Source: Volvox africanus (lineage: Eukaryota > Chlorophyta > Chlorophyceae > Chlamydomonadales > Volvocaceae). Taken from it: a stretch of DNA of 64,000 nucleotides. The DNA is taken from assembly GCA_030268105.1 (NCBI GenBank), contig BSDZ01000080.1, forward strand, positions 3,163,501-3,227,500. Direction: 5' to 3'. The notes below the pieces were generated by a model. The model was given only the letters and a program-made list of their open reading frames with translations. It had not been told where the DNA came from and did not search any database. This document shows, one piece after another, positions 1 through 12,624 of the stretch. The position numbers and the translations under genes are program-made. The stretch's first letter is position 1, and the number at the start of each line of letters is the position of its first letter.

Positions 1-8
1 AGTCGTAC

Positions 9-954
9 CTTAGCAACAGGGTGCGATGGCGGCCGCACGTCAGATGGCGGGTAACGGACAGCTCGCCGCAGCTGCTCCAGTTCGTGAAAATAGTTGTCTT
101 TGGCCTGGAGCCGGGCATTGTTGTAGGGAGGAGGTGAGGGGATGCGAAGACGCTGGGTTATGACCTGTACTGGCAGGGACTCCACTCCACCGGCGCAAAA
201 AAGGCGCATATCATGTGGCATTGCACAAGGCGAAGGGCCCAGGGCCGTGGGCCCCTACCGACACTGCCGTCTTACGGCCGACCGTTCATGTTTGAAACCC
301 CGAGAGCCTCGTCGCTGCGTCGGGCCCTCCGCTCCTGCATTCCCCTCCTGCATTCCCGATGTTGGCAAATCCAGAGCGGTCGGGCCGCGTAACGAGCTCT
401 GCTCCTGCCAACCCCCAGCAGTCCCGAGATGCAAGGTGGCTGTTTAATTGATACACCGTCCTTTGACGTCCGCCAGGCGCTGCCGAATTTACGAGTGGAT
501 ATCAGCCACCCGTGATCGTGGATTACAGGCCGGGTTCAGCCTGTAATGAATGTGCAAAAAGTACCGACGGGAATGCGCGTCCGGTAGCGACCTGACCCAC
601 CAGCTCCCAGACGTCCTTGGGCACTTCGCCATATCCCTCCTGGTACAGCCGACCCGCGCCGGAGCGGAATCCGTAGTCCGCACACATAGCGGGGATGATC
701 TTGCCCTTTCGGTCCTTGAACAATGGGCATTCACCCTTGCCGCTGCATTGCAGAACTTGATGGTATTACCAGAATTCTAAAGTGAACGTGCGAGCAATAA
801 ATTCAAAATTAATCAAGATAACGGGATCTACTATCAAAATTGAGCGAGCCATAAAAAGAAACATGAATAGGCTGGACAGCCAGACGAAAAATATTCCATC
901 CCCGAGACTCACGGAAGGATCGGGGCAGCCACCGCCTGTAACCTCAGAGCTTTC
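9..954 (-). CDS. Partial conserved-looking gene, function unknown (three internal exons)
   Basis: Three exons read on the minus strand: 954-913, 735-601 and 104-9. All are phase 0, so they join without breaking frame. The donors are GTGAGT (after 913), GTGGGT (after 601) and GTACGA (after 9), and each exon has an AG acceptor. The encoded stretch is about 91 residues with a Cys-Pro-Asp-Pro segment, CPLFKDRKGK, then YGFRSGAGRLYQEGYGEVPK and an acidic/basic helix beginning KDNYFHELEQLRRAV. The density of conserved-type residues and the clean phases argue for a real gene. The gene continues past the left edge, and its 5' part upstream of 954 was not found. I do not recognise the family. A short soluble plastid or GreenCut-type protein is only a guess. 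Confidence 0.55.
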
Positions 955-2466
955 CTGTATAAATGCAAACAAGGCGATGTTTTCAGCATACTACGCATGC
1001 GTTCTTAACTTCTTCCTTTTCAGTAAGCGCCTGAGCGCAGCCTACAGTCTTGCATGAACCACTAACAATTTTAATGTCATTTACCTACCGCATTCGGGTT
1101 CCTGTACCCAAATCAGGACGGGAATATGACGCACGAGGTAACATGGGCGCCTTATGTCAGAAACCAGGAATTAATGGCCCACGGTAAACGATAATTTATC
1201 CAAATACACAGACGTATGGATTGAGTCCTGTGGCAAAGACCTATTTTTTGAAAGTATATGTACGGCTTCGACTTCCCGTCATGATGTCGTTGTCCTGTAA
1301 CCTCCGAAACAATCCCGTACTTTCGATGGCGAACCGCAGGTCGATGTCAATTGGTCTTTTACCGCGGTACTTTCTCAGGATTATCGAATAGGAAACCTTG
1401 CATGGACTAGCGATTGCAAGCCACCACGCCGACGCTCTCACACATGTTACACAGATGGGATATGCCATTTTTCTACCAATCCTCGTATAGACGACCATGA
1501 CCTGCCATCGCTAGCGCTTTTAATACGTGTGCATAACGTCCAACTGTCAACAGGTGGAGTCAGGCAGACGTACTTAGAAAACATCAGAGGTGCGTCTCAG
1601 AGGTCAAACTCTGGCGGCGTGGATTCTGCGTTGCCTGATGAATCAATCGTAAATAATGAGCCGCCAGTGTGGTCTAACGCTGCGTCTGGGAAAGTTGCGG
1701 CTCTCAAAATTGTTATACCCAGCCAAGGAGTGCGGCCCCAGGGACCTCAAGCCGGCTGTAGGGAAGGGACCTTGATACCTGTCAGCCGGACAAAGGGGCC
1801 ATTGCCCAGCCAGCTCAGCATTAAATTCTGACCGGGAGTCTTAACCTTAACTACATTGTCCCCAAGAAGGTAGGAAACATCTCGATGCGGGTAGTGTCCT
1901 AAGGCGGATGGTGGCCACAGCCTCCTTTATTTCATAACGGACAGCTTGCCTGACAGAAGTTCTAATGCGCACTCATTTGGAACTAAACACGTAACTCTGT
2001 CGAGGTTGGGCCACATCTGCTCAGGGCATGTCACCCGAGCCCTTCCGTACGTTCTTGTATTCCGCATGTTGCATCAGAATGCCCATCCCAAATGCAAACT
2101 CGACATACCGTGGATAATATGTGCTCCTTTGGGATATTATGTTCATCATGTCTATTTAGACAGTGCAAGATCACCTGGTATGTAACATGCGCTGGTGAAT
2201 TGGACACAATTGTGTACGGCTGCTGGACGACAATGAATCCAGCCCAAATTGACAAGGCTAGGAAGGAACCAACTAAGGAATGTTAACAGGCAGAAATACA
2301 AAAGGATATCCTTAAATGTTACAGCGCCTACTGGTTTGCAGCTGCTACGAGTATCTGGCTACATGAATAGTTCAGCAACGACACAGCATGCCACCATTAT
2401 CTGCTAGATAAAGTCCTTGACAATTTTGATGATCAGTGTCGCCTGAGTTTTGCTTCGTTAGCGACT
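955..2466. other. Intergenic stretch, nothing supported
   Basis: AT-richer sequence with only short overlapping open frames and no phase-consistent exon pair. It should contain the 5' exon(s) of the minus-strand edge gene and the promoter/5' UTR of the CID gene, but I see no convincing individual signal. Confidence 0.4.
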
Positions 2467-5400
2467 ATGTGGGAACGCGAAGAAGAGTACAAAGTAGAGC
2501 TTGAGCAGGTTATCCAGAAGGCGGGCACATCGCGACTTGAGCGCCTTGCCTTTCTGGCCCTAGCAGATGAGCGAACGGTGCGACGTATGTGGTTGCCTGG
2601 GAAAAATGAGGACGGCCTGCGGAGCAAAGACGCCAACCGTCGCCAATTGTATTAAAATTTTTTGATTTGATTTTTTCACAGTGTTACAAGCACGTTGTGG
2701 TCAATTTGGAGAAACAGTATCGCAAGTGTGGGCCGAACATGCGCGGCAAGCTGCACCTGCTCTATTGCGTTTCCACTCTCTTGCGTCAGTCAAGGAAACA
2801 GCAGGGAGTACGAGACCGTTATGGTGAGAAGTTCGCAGTTATTTGGGATTGCGCTAACAGAGCCGGTGCTAACGGTTCACTTTGTGTGCTCGGAGACCAG
2901 CGGAGCGCCTCCAACCGCTCACATCGGCGTTGGTCACCGATTTACGCCTGGAATTTTTGGTAGGAAATACATATTAGTGAACACTAGCTACTGCGCCCGA
3001 TAACCCGTCGGAGCGTAGTCCAGACCTCGCGTGATGGGGAGTATAACTTGAGTCACCATGAACGTGCAGGTGCAAGTTGATAAGCTCATTAAGCTTTGGC
3101 GGATGGAGGGTGTGTTTAGCGCAGAACAGTTGATGGAAATAGAGTCCGGTCGCCCAGCGGTGGCCTTGCGGCTGCCGGGCCTTCAGTCTAAGTCTCCAAG
3201 CGGGTCGTTGACGGAAGCCAGCGCTCAGGTGCGCATACCTGGAAATTTGCACTGTATGGCCTCGGGGCCCCGTCCACCTAAACTGATGCATCTTAAACCC
3301 ACGATTGTTGCGCTGGATGCCGCCACACTGCCCCTTTGCACCACCCGCCTTCCTGGGTTGCCCTGGCGCCTAGTGCACACGCGGGAGAGCATTTAGACTT
3401 CAAGACCTGAAATAGCTTTCCTGGTGTCTTGTGCGTGCCCAGGACCCGCATATGGGATTGGGAGATGCTTCGGGCAGCGGTCGCTCAAGCGCAATTCAGT
3501 CATGCCCGCGGGGAATGGGAGGGCGGACGCAGGCTGTGATTCCCGGACCACTGCCGCCGTACCCGCCGCCGCCGCTGCCGGAGGGCCAGGACCCCTACAG
3601 CGCCGATTCCAACCCAAATGGAATGCGCGGGGCACACCAGCCGCAGCAGCAGTCCACAATACCGCCGCCGCCGCCCCCATCGCTTATACCACCGGGGCTT
3701 TTTGGACCCGTTGGGCCGCCCGGAATGTTGCCCCAAGCATCAGCAGCCGCTGCAGCTGCCGCGGCTGCTCTATTTCCACAGGGCCAGATTGGCGGCTTCT
3801 TAGGATCGGCCACAGCGGCACTCATGCAGCAGGGGCCCTTCATGCCTCCCATGGGACATTTTGGATCTGCTAGTATGAACAATTGCATACCGGGTGGCAT
3901 AACGCCTGGGATGGGCGTCGGTGTAACCGGCCAATTAGGTGGAGGGATTGGCGGGGACATGCCGTACCCAGGCCCTCCCCCTCCCATGCCCCCTGGGCTG
4001 GTTCATGAGCGGCCGCCACCCTACCCACCGCCACCAATTTATAATGGCCAGAGCCAGGGCCAAAATCATGGTGCCCGTGGTATGAATTACGGTCGGTATA
4101 ACCAATCGAATGGGCGAGTACCGCCAGGCCTTGGACCCAGCTCTGGACCCAGATCAGTTACGACGCATGGGCACGCCCCAGGCTGGCAGGGGCGCTATGG
4201 ACAAGAGGGACAAGGGGCGCTGTCGCAGCCACTTCCGCCACCTCCACCGCGCCCACCGCCGGGGTCGCCTCCGCACGGTGCGGACAGCCGGGGCAGCGGT
4301 ACAGCCGTCGCCGGCGTTGGGCCAGCCGTCACCGCAGTCGGTGCCCGCCATAGAGGTAGCGGCATGACGGATGGTGGTGCACTGGTACCGTCGGGCTCAG
4401 GACAAAGCACTATCTCCAAAGCAGAGGTGGGGAGCAGGGGTGGCAGTACTTCAAGTGCGTACGGTGCCACGGCAACGGGCTATATACGGCCTAATGGTCG
4501 AAGAAGCCGCTGGGAGTTGGAACGCTGTAGCGGCGACGCATCGGCCTCTACAATCCCAGCGATGTGGGCCGGAGGACTGCCGGCCCATGGTACTGGACCG
4601 GTGCCCAAGAGGCCTGCATTAGCGGTGGAGAGCGGTGGCAGCGCCGCAGTTCATGCGCCCGATACAGCACCGGGGAAGCCGTCACTACCTGGGTCCTCAC
4701 CACTGTTGCCGACGCTGGCTAAAGTTGCGGCCAATTTACCTTTTGGGCTCGGCGCATGTACGATGCCTGGTAACGCGGGATCAGTCGACGTGGCCACCAA
4801 CGTGCTTTCACCAACGCATACAGCATCCGCAGAGGGCGTCCAGGAACAGCAGAGCGCTATACAAGCCCAGCGCTCCATCGAGCATCAGGCGTGTAGCCAT
4901 GTTATGCCGGATAGTTCAAGCACACTTATGGCTGTGGAGGGACAAGCCAGCGGCCAAGGCGCTGAGGATGTTGCAGTTGCGGACGGGAAAGCGGACCCAG
5001 ATGGCGCGACGGACCAAACGGATGAGCGCATTGGGGGTGGAATTGAGATTATATCCGGCAGGCAACAGGAGGAGCGGGCGGGCTTAATGGCTGAGGGAAA
5101 GGCAGAGGTGGGCATAGTTGACGTCGTGATGCGGTCGCGCGCTTCACAAGCGCAGGGCCAGGTTGTGGAAGTGGACGACGGCGGCAGCAGTAGTGCCGAA
5201 GCTGTGTGCCCCGCCGCACAGCACCAGGACAGTACTGCTCCTGCTTCCCCGGGGCGGCTCACCGGCGCGGCTGAGCATGGAGAGAGCCGCGGCGTAGATG
5301 CAAAGGACAGTCATCAGGGCCAACGAGATTCACGGCAGGATGAGCAGCAGCAGAGGCGCAGCTCCAGTAGCGGTGCAGGCGATTGGAACTACGATAGTCT

Positions 5401-6163
5401 GTCAGTAACGGTCGTATCTGACGGTCAGGTAGCTGATGGGATGCAAGGTGGAGGGCAGCAGCATGCGGTGGAGACCGTAAAGGCGGCTGAGGCGGTCATG
5501 TCTACTAACCAGCCATCACCGGTGGAGCAATGGGACGCACAGCAGCGATCAGGCAACGACGTGCAGTCAGCGGAGCAGCCGCCCGCGCAGCAGCGAGCGA
5601 AGGGGACTGAGGTACGGCCGGATGCTGAACCCGCAATGCAGCCCATGCAGCAGCATGCAGGCTTAGGCCAGGTCCTGCTGGATATGGGGCAGGATAAGGT
5701 GGCGGCGTCCCTTGGAGATCAGCTGGCTGACGTTGTAAACCCGGCACCGTCAAACGCGCCCACCATTCCGGTGGCTGGAGAATCCGATTCCGCCGAGTTG
5801 ATGGGGTCACAGCAGCAGTCCTTGCAACGCACATCATCGGACGGCGCTGCGCCTCCAGATGCGACCACTACAGACGGGTGCCCCAAACTGGAAAGCTATG
5901 CTGTGGAAATCGCCACAGAATCGCTTCAGCCAACTGCTGCAAGCGAGCCGGCGGCCCCTATGTCAGTCCCCGTTGCGCCAGCCATCATGAAAGCAGTCGA
6001 GACCCAGCCCAGCGCACCAGCACCAAGCCCGCAAAAGCTGCCTCACCAGCAGGCTTTCTTGCATTCCAGTAGCCTTTTGCTATCATCATACGATGACTCG
6101 CGCGTGCCGTTGCAGCTGGAGGAATTGGAGCTGGGTGACCTGGACGAGTCGTGGCTCGAGTAG
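2467..6163 (+). CDS. CID (CTD-interacting/RPR-type) domain protein with giant Pro/Gly/Gln/Ala-rich C-terminal exon
   Basis: CDS join(2467..2577, 2682..2823, 2901..2959, 3070..3228, 3443..6163), 1063 residues, every junction in phase. Exons 1-4 (about residues 1-140) encode an all-helical region typical of CID domains, which bind the phosphorylated C-terminal tail of RNA polymerase II. Landmarks are VVVNLEKQYRKCGP, LLYCVSTLLRQSRKQ (the LYxxDxI-like helix) and VDKLIKLWRMEGVFS (the closing helix with Lys-Leu-Trp). Exon 5 is one uninterrupted 907-codon frame rich in Pro, Gly, Ala and Gln, with PPPPPP blocks, a nine-alanine run and the short basic motif GRRSRWELER. It ends in an acidic tail. The layout recalls SCAF/CHERP-like RNA-processing factors, but no RRM or SURP domain is visible. 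The start is the first in-frame Met of exon 1; an upstream exon is possible. CID assignment is fairly good; the exact orthologue is unclear. Confidence 0.72.
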
Positions 6164-7053
6164 ATGGACCAAGTTGGTTCGGGCAGCGAGTGCTGGGTTA
6201 GACCTGCATTCCAGTGCTGGCCTCTGCCCCGCTTGACATTGATGACCAACCAGACGATCTGTAAGGGAAGATGAACATTTTAAAGCCATCGATGGTTTGA
6301 CTGTGAAGAAACCGTGTGACACGGCCCCGTGTTTGAGATGCATGTTGACAAGAGTGGCGCGGAGAGCTGGTGTGGAGAGCAACTGGCTGAGGATGACCCG
6401 CGTGGTTGACGTTTTTGTGGTCATTGTGTGATTGCTGTGGAATTCCTGCGTGTTCTTGTGGATGACGTAGAGCGTGTAAAGTGTGCGCAGCCCTTCGCCT
6501 CATTCCGTGCTAAGCTTGCGTTGTTTTGATTTTGACGCGGACGGTATGGCACAAGTCTCTGCTGCATGGGTAAATGCCGTACGTTTGTGCCACTTGACTG
6601 TAAAACATGCGACACGGTCGTGCTATTAATGATATATTCGATGTTTTGTCGTTGTCGTGTGAGGGGAGGCGTAAAAGGGGCGGTCGTGGTTTTTTAAAAT
6701 GTTTTCGGCCTGTTGGTGGAGATGATGCATACCTGATGCTTTGTATGCTGTCATATCTGTGGACACGAAAGTTTCGTTTGCGGCGCCTTGAGCTCCGTCG
6801 ACATATTCGGGGAACTACCTCTGTCGTACATACAGGGCTCCGTACTTGACCTGTTTGACCTTTTGCGCACATACAGAATATACCCGTTATTTCATTTGCT
6901 GAATGCTATTGCCTTTGCTTAACGTGCCTTGCCAAGTTGTCGGACCTTCGATTGGGTCCTCAACAGAGCGACAATGAATGTATGTGCTGCTGGTCATACA
7001 TCGTTTAGTTCAACTTCCAAACATGTAACAGATGAGTTCTCTCTTATGTGTAG
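6164..7053. other. 3' UTR of CID gene plus unassigned 5' region of CCDC13
   Basis: No supported exon. The first part is probably 3' UTR with a TGTAA signal at 6599. N-terminal exons of CCDC13 should lie here or be lost. One possibility is a two-codon start exon (ATGAAT followed by donor GTATGT near 6973), which would be in phase with the exon at 7054; this is speculative. Confidence 0.35.
6599..6603 (+). terminator. Candidate poly(A) signal TGTAA
   Basis: TGTAA is the usual polyadenylation motif of volvocine algae (established knowledge). This one is 436 nt after the CID-gene stop. The motif is short, so chance occurrence cannot be excluded. Confidence 0.35.
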
Positions 7054-9636
7054 GCAGCGGAGCTTCAGCAAAAATGTCTCGCTTTGGAAGCGGAATTGCG
7101 TGACAAGGAAAGTGAGTTGGCAACGTTACGGGAGCTTACTCAAGACCTTTCACAAGATGTCCAAGCAGCGAAAATTATTGAGCTGTCGAAAAAGGTATTA
7201 CCCTGCTGGCTCCTATTTGCATTCGCACCGTGGGAATTGCTTTATCCATACAAGTTTCAAATCCGTATGAACAGAACCGTACGTTAAACCTCGCTCTCGA
7301 ACGCGAGAAGCAGCGAACGGCCAAGCTACAGGCTGACCTAGCTACTGGACCTGGCAGCGGTCGGCCAGTGTCGAGCAGCGGCACGAGCACCGCGCCTCCT
7401 GCTGAGGTAGGCGGGAAACGTGCCTATGACAGCGCAACAAATGTGCCCTTTGTTCATGGTCCAAGTAGATGCACCTGTCGTACTGCCGCACGGCTTACTT
7501 AAGAGGTGCTTTCGGCCTTGTGCAGGCCATTGAGGAGGTGGCGCGGAGCATGGTCGAGAAGGCGGCCGAGGCAGCCGAGGCAGCCCAGCGCGAAGCAGCC
7601 CAGTGGAAGGAGAAACTGTCACAGACGACGAACAAAATCGCCCAGCTAGAGCAGAAGGTTGGCGCTGCTTCTTGATCTGGGAGACGCAAATACCAGCAAG
7701 CTGAAGGTGATTCCGCCTCCTCATCCTGTCTTTGTCCCTGCCGCCGTCAGGTGTTCACACTGGAGGCGGAGAACAAGAAGCTTACACGGGCACTTGTCCG
7801 GGAGGTGGGAGAGGACGTGCCGCTGTCCAAAGTGCTAGACGAAAGCGGGACAAGCGAATGGAAGGGCAGGCGAGAGCAGATCATTGCGCTCAAGGACCAG
7901 GTAGGGATGCCCTGCGGATTGATGAGCCATTGAAAGCCGGGGAATAGCAGCTGTGGCATGGTCAATAGCTGCCTGATAGAACAGCAATTCTGTGCTCTTG
8001 CGACGATTTGGTGCTTGCGTTACAGTCACCTATAAGACACCTATAATCTATTCACGTCCGTTACGGCTGCAGTTGGAACCTAACGGCCGCAGGTGAAGCA
8101 ACTTAAGGCGGCCGTGGGGCAGGCGCCGGCAGAGACCAAGCAGGAGGCAGCAGCCAAGGGTGTTATCAACAAAATCTCTAAAGAGCGAAACCAGGCGAGC
8201 AGGACTGATGGTAATGGGGCAGAGGGACGCGAGCTACCGCTTCCCGGGAGGTCCGGCGGCGTCACCAGACCTCAGCGCGCACATTCCATGCTTTTCCACG
8301 GCACTTACGGTCAAGAGGATGTTCTCGAACGTGTCATGGCATTCTGCTGCCCGCCCATGCGTGAACGTCTTCCGTTCAAACTCTTGCTCTCGGCGCTGTT
8401 GACCCAGGCTCTGCTCCCTTCCTTGGCCGGTGGGCCGGTGCAGGAAATGGACCGACTGAACTCGGAGCTGGCGTCAGTGCGAGGTGAGCTGGACGCGATC
8501 AAGCTGAAGTACGATGGGGCGATGTCACGTCGGAAAATCCTCGAGGTGCGCGGATTGGGATCTCAGGATAGGACTAGGGTGCGGATATGGAAATTGAACT
8601 GTGTTGACAGACCGAACTTTCAAGTAGCGGACTGACGATTTGGCTTTCACATAACGTAAATGCACCCCGGCATAACATGATGTCCCTGAAGGCGGAGCTG
8701 TCGAGCGTCAAGGCTAAGGTGGCGGTGGTACTGGAGAAGACGCAGATGGACGACAAGCTGATCGCGGCTCTCAAGGCCGAGGTTGTAACGCTGCGCAAAG
8801 GGGGGCAGGGCGCCACGGCGGGGGCTGGGAGTGTGGAACGGCCCTGTCTGGCCAGGTGCGGTTGCTTTTGCGGGATGGGGTCGAGGGCTGCACGATTTGG
8901 GGCAAGGGGAGGGTGCCCACAGGGTTATGAGCGTACAGGCTTGCCTAATGTGTTTGTCAATTTAACGTTAACCTAATGCTGCCTTAAACACGTTGACCAT
9001 AGATCATGCGCAGGATGCCAGAGGGAATCTGGGTCTAGGACATGGCGGGTCACATTTCGGGACCTAACAGATCCTTGATCTTTCGATCTTGTGTTGGAGT
9101 CCCAAACATTGATTGGTTCTCCGCATGCAATTCTACAGGGCTGGATCGCGTTGTGCGTCCGCAACCGCGCACGATGATGAAGAGCTGTGGCGGGAGCTTG
9201 GGACGTTGCGGCGGCGAGCGGCGGAGCAGGAGGAACAGATCGATCGTCAGGAAGCCATTATCCTCGCTCTGCAGCAGCGGGCATCGGCTGCGTCAACGCC
9301 AACTGCGGGGGCAGGGCGTCCCGGCAGCGGGGGCCGGCCGGGGAGTGGCGGTGGCGGGAGGGGAGCCCAGTGGGACAACGCTGCCGAGCAACAACTACGG
9401 CTGCTGGAAGTGAGTTAAGGGTGATAAAGGTTATTAATGAATTCTTGTATTTCGCGAATTACAGCGATAGTTATAATTTGTAAGAGCCCAAAATCTGACC
9501 CCTGGGACAACCTTCGCTTGTGTCTTTGGTTTCCCGGCTTGTTGTAACTGCCGTGGCTTGATGTGAATTGCAGGTGGAGAACAGCCGGTTAACAGAGCTC
9601 GTAGCTCTATTGCAGCGAAGACTGGAGGGCATGTAA
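7054..9636 (+). CDS. CCDC13: CCDC13-like coiled-coil ciliary protein (3' part, nine exons)
   Basis: CDS join(7054..7194, 7275..7406, 7526..7657, 7751..7900, 8093..8194, 8444..8545, 8692..8855, 9139..9409, 9574..9636), 418 residues plus an unseen N-terminus; all junctions keep phase. The product is almost entirely coiled coil. Diagnostic matches to CCDC13 are KIIELSKKNRTLNLALEREK, then VREVGEDVPLSKVL followed by EWKGRREQIIALKDQ, and near the end SRRKILEAELSSVKAKV followed by LEKTQMDDKLIAAL. Choosing the acceptor at 8691 (ctgaag) aligns this last block with the animal protein, as I recall it, without a gap. CCDC13 is a centriolar-satellite/cilium-assembly protein in animals, which fits a flagellate alga. 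Animal homologues are about 700 residues, so upstream exons are missing or unrecognised. The intron after 8194 appears to start with GC (CAG|GCGAGC), because no GT donor in phase 0 was found. Confidence 0.8.
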
Positions 9637-9784
9637 CATGGACGACGTGCGAACGACGACTGATCTGTTAATCTGTTTAAAGCTTAAGCACTGGCAAAAC
9701 ACAAGTTGATAAATAATTTGACAAAGAATACGTATTCTTTGTCAGCTGCTGTAGAGGTAAAACGAAAACAGGACTTTCGAAACA
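9637..9784. other. Short intergenic spacer
   Basis: 148 bp between the CCDC13 stop and the CPP1 start. It contains a near-palindrome around AATACGTATT (9727-9736). It must hold both the 3' UTR of one gene and the 5' UTR/promoter of the next. Confidence 0.4.
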
Positions 9785-12624
9785 ATGCAAGTCCAGCGGT
9801 CAGCAGGCCTGTGTTCAGGATGCGCATCTGCACGGTTTCAATCTACTAGTAGGTTTACGCCATTCAAACCATGCCGGCTACAACAATCGAGGGTGATCTG
9901 CGGAGCGGCGGCGTCCGATGACCCATATAAGGCAAGGCCAATATTGTTGTCCTACACAATTGAAGTTTCTCAAGCAGAAATGTTCTGTTGTGATGCAGCT
10001 TTTGGGCATCGAACGGGATGCCGATAGCGCTGAAATTGGTAAAGCGTATCGAGTCAAGAAGTATGAGCACCGACTTAGTCCTGAAATGCTTCAGAAGGTC
10101 GAATCAGCTCACAGCTCTATCATGCTTTCTCAACTGAATGCGCGCATGAAGGTATGCGGCCTGAATTTGTCTGCAAGGCGGATGTCGGAGCTAAGTCTAA
10201 TGCCCTTCCTTGCATAAAACCTGCAGGGGAAAGGAATCAGCAAATCAGTGGCATATGCTGACCAGGAACCGCTGTTCCCTTGGCGGCCAAAGTGGGTCTC
10301 GGTGCAATGCTGGCCCGGGGGTCGGTACCGGTTCATGGGGGCGGCTTGAACATGATTATGCAATCCTGAACATATCATCGGCATCATGCCTTCTAATAGA
10401 TTGTCCATCGTACAAACTCTGCCTAGATTTGTAGCAGCCCTTCGATGGCTTTCGCCTGCGTGGGCAAAAGAGGGGCTGGCATGCCACGAAAGTTAAGCTG
10501 ACTATCCATATCCTGGGCCCCGCACTTCGTAAGATAGGCACGCTCATAATCACCTGCAGGCGATGGGACGCCACCCCTAAAGTCATCATGGTAATTGGCG
10601 CCATGCAGCTGGGCATGGTGGCATACGGCTTCCAGCAACCTGCGCTCAACCTAGCTGTCTTCAGTGAGTCTATCCGTGCCGTCGCTTAAATGTTTGCATT
10701 ATTAGACCCGGGGAGCGCCTGGATCAGGCTAGAATGAGAGCTTGTTGGCAATTTTGGGGATCATGTTATGATGTGGCAGTAAGCGGAGAATGCTTCAAAG
10801 GGCGAAGTTTAAAGGAAAAACCGTGTTTCGCGGAAGCTCATCATGCCCAAGTCGTGTGTTTGCCCCCTGGATGTAGCCGTGATATCGGGCTGGTAATCGC
10901 TTTACATGTGCCCGTTCGTATGTGTTGATTCAGCGGAAGTCATACCTTGCATCCTGAAAAGACTGCGGTAGGACTGCGCGGCTAAGGAATGCTAAGAGAG
11001 ATCCCAGCGGCAGTGCACTACTGGTCCTGGCATCCCCGGATGCAGCTCGACTAGGGTCTGTGGATTCGGGGGCGCACAACTCTCCACCGCGCTGCATGTC
11101 CACTGACATCACGGGCGCTCACTTTCGCACAATACCGTATGGTTGCAGGCGGCCTCATTGGCATTGCGAGCAACGTTATGAAGCAGAACGCTATCTTGCC
11201 ACCCCCCAAGGACCCGGATATGGCCACGGAGGAGGAGGCTGGGCGAGGTGCGAGCCAGCGAGGGGCAGTTCAGGCCGGTTAAGGGAAGGGGTTGCTGGTT
11301 TGGTTAACGGGCTTTGTCTGTGTGCGCGAGGCAAATAATATGGCGATATGCTTAGAATGGAATGAGATGAGTGCGGCAAGACAGAGGTCTGCCGGCGAAG
11401 AGGGGGGATGCAGGAGCGGCAACCGCTGGAAAATCTAGTACACCGGCTGAGTGCTTTCATAAGCATTTCACAGAATTTTCTAAGAACACATCAACCTTGA
11501 AGACCGACGGATGCCCGCTGGAGACGGGATCTAAAAGCGCTGTTTGCCATGACTCGCGGCCGAAGGCTCACAACCCTTTTCCACCAGCATGTGATCTCAG
11601 CCTGGATCCCGGCCATATCCTGAATTTGGTGCTAGCTGATCTGTGCGACTGCTTCGGAACACGAGACAGTTAGGGAACTCCCCTGCACACCATACACTAG
11701 CATCAAAGAGCAGTGCGTGGACCAGTAGGGTGATTTGGCGGCCGATCGTGTCCTCTATGATTCCGGTCCCAAGTATGAACCTTCTCGCTGAACCCTGATC
11801 CTGACCGCTGAACCCGGTGCCGACCGTCGCCCTCGTACCCACTTCACGCTAAACACACGAAATGTGCAGCTGGCCGCAACTTCTCTCGCGGTCTGCTGCT
11901 GGGCGTAATGGCAACCTTCGTGGGCATCCTACTGTTCAGCCTGCCGGAGATCCTTGTACAGAAGTTCAAGCTCACGTTGCCAATTATCCCGGGCATTCCA
12001 AACATCATCGTAAGCGTCGTGCCCTGGCATCCTATTATTTTTTGTTCAAGAAGGCCCGAGAAAATAAATTTAGGATAAAATAATGTGCCGATGTTTACGA
12101 AGATTGTTTATTAGATCGCCACGCTGGCATCGGCATGAGATTAGTTATAATTTCTCATCCATCTACAAAATCAAACTCCTGATAATTTTGGATCTCCCCA
12201 AGAAAATGTGGACATAGAAAGGAGCAAGGGGTTTTGTAGTGCAGTTTTGGGTGCGCCCACCCCAGGCTGTGCGTTTGGATGCTGTACTAAGTTGCATTTT
12301 ATTGGGAAGACTCCTCTCACTGTCGCAAGTTGCACGCCGCAGGTTGTGTAGCTTCACGGTTCTCGCAAATACTGATACCGGTGCTGGGTTTCCACCTATC
12401 ACGTGGCTATGCCCTCCCCATGACAACCTGCAGCGCGTTGCCATGGCCCTCGGGACGCCGCCCAGATCCACTAACCACACATCCAGCCAAGGCACTGTAC
12501 GTATATACTTAAGCAAACATCACTTCTGGGTCGGCCTCTTTGCCCCGTCTGTTGCATACAGGTATCCATGAAGATCGTTGGAGCTGCTTTGTGCAACTGG
12601 ATTATGACGGCCTTCTACTACTAG
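9785..12624 (+). CDS. CPP1: CPP1/CDF1-type J-like plastid membrane chaperone
   Basis: CDS join(9785..9931, 9999..10151, 10227..10291, 10560..10663, 11149..11247, 11870..12009, 12562..12624), 256 residues, all phases consistent and matching the usual length of about 260. The N-terminus (about 45 residues, Ser/Arg/Ala-rich, no acidic residues) looks like a chloroplast transit peptide. A J-like domain follows: SDDPYKLLGIERDADSAEI and a helix to about residue 100, without the HPD motif, as in this family. Then come EPLFPWRPKRWDATPK (family hallmark) and hydrophobic segments VIMVIGAMQLGMVAYGF, FSRGLLLGVMATFVGILLF and a short C-terminal one ending MTAFYY. Plant CPP1 stabilises light-dependent protochlorophyllide oxidoreductase at plastid membranes (established knowledge). 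Intron 1 appears to be GC-AG (TATAAG|GCAAGG ... gatgcag), because this junction restores the conserved DPYK-LLG. Confidence 0.85.
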
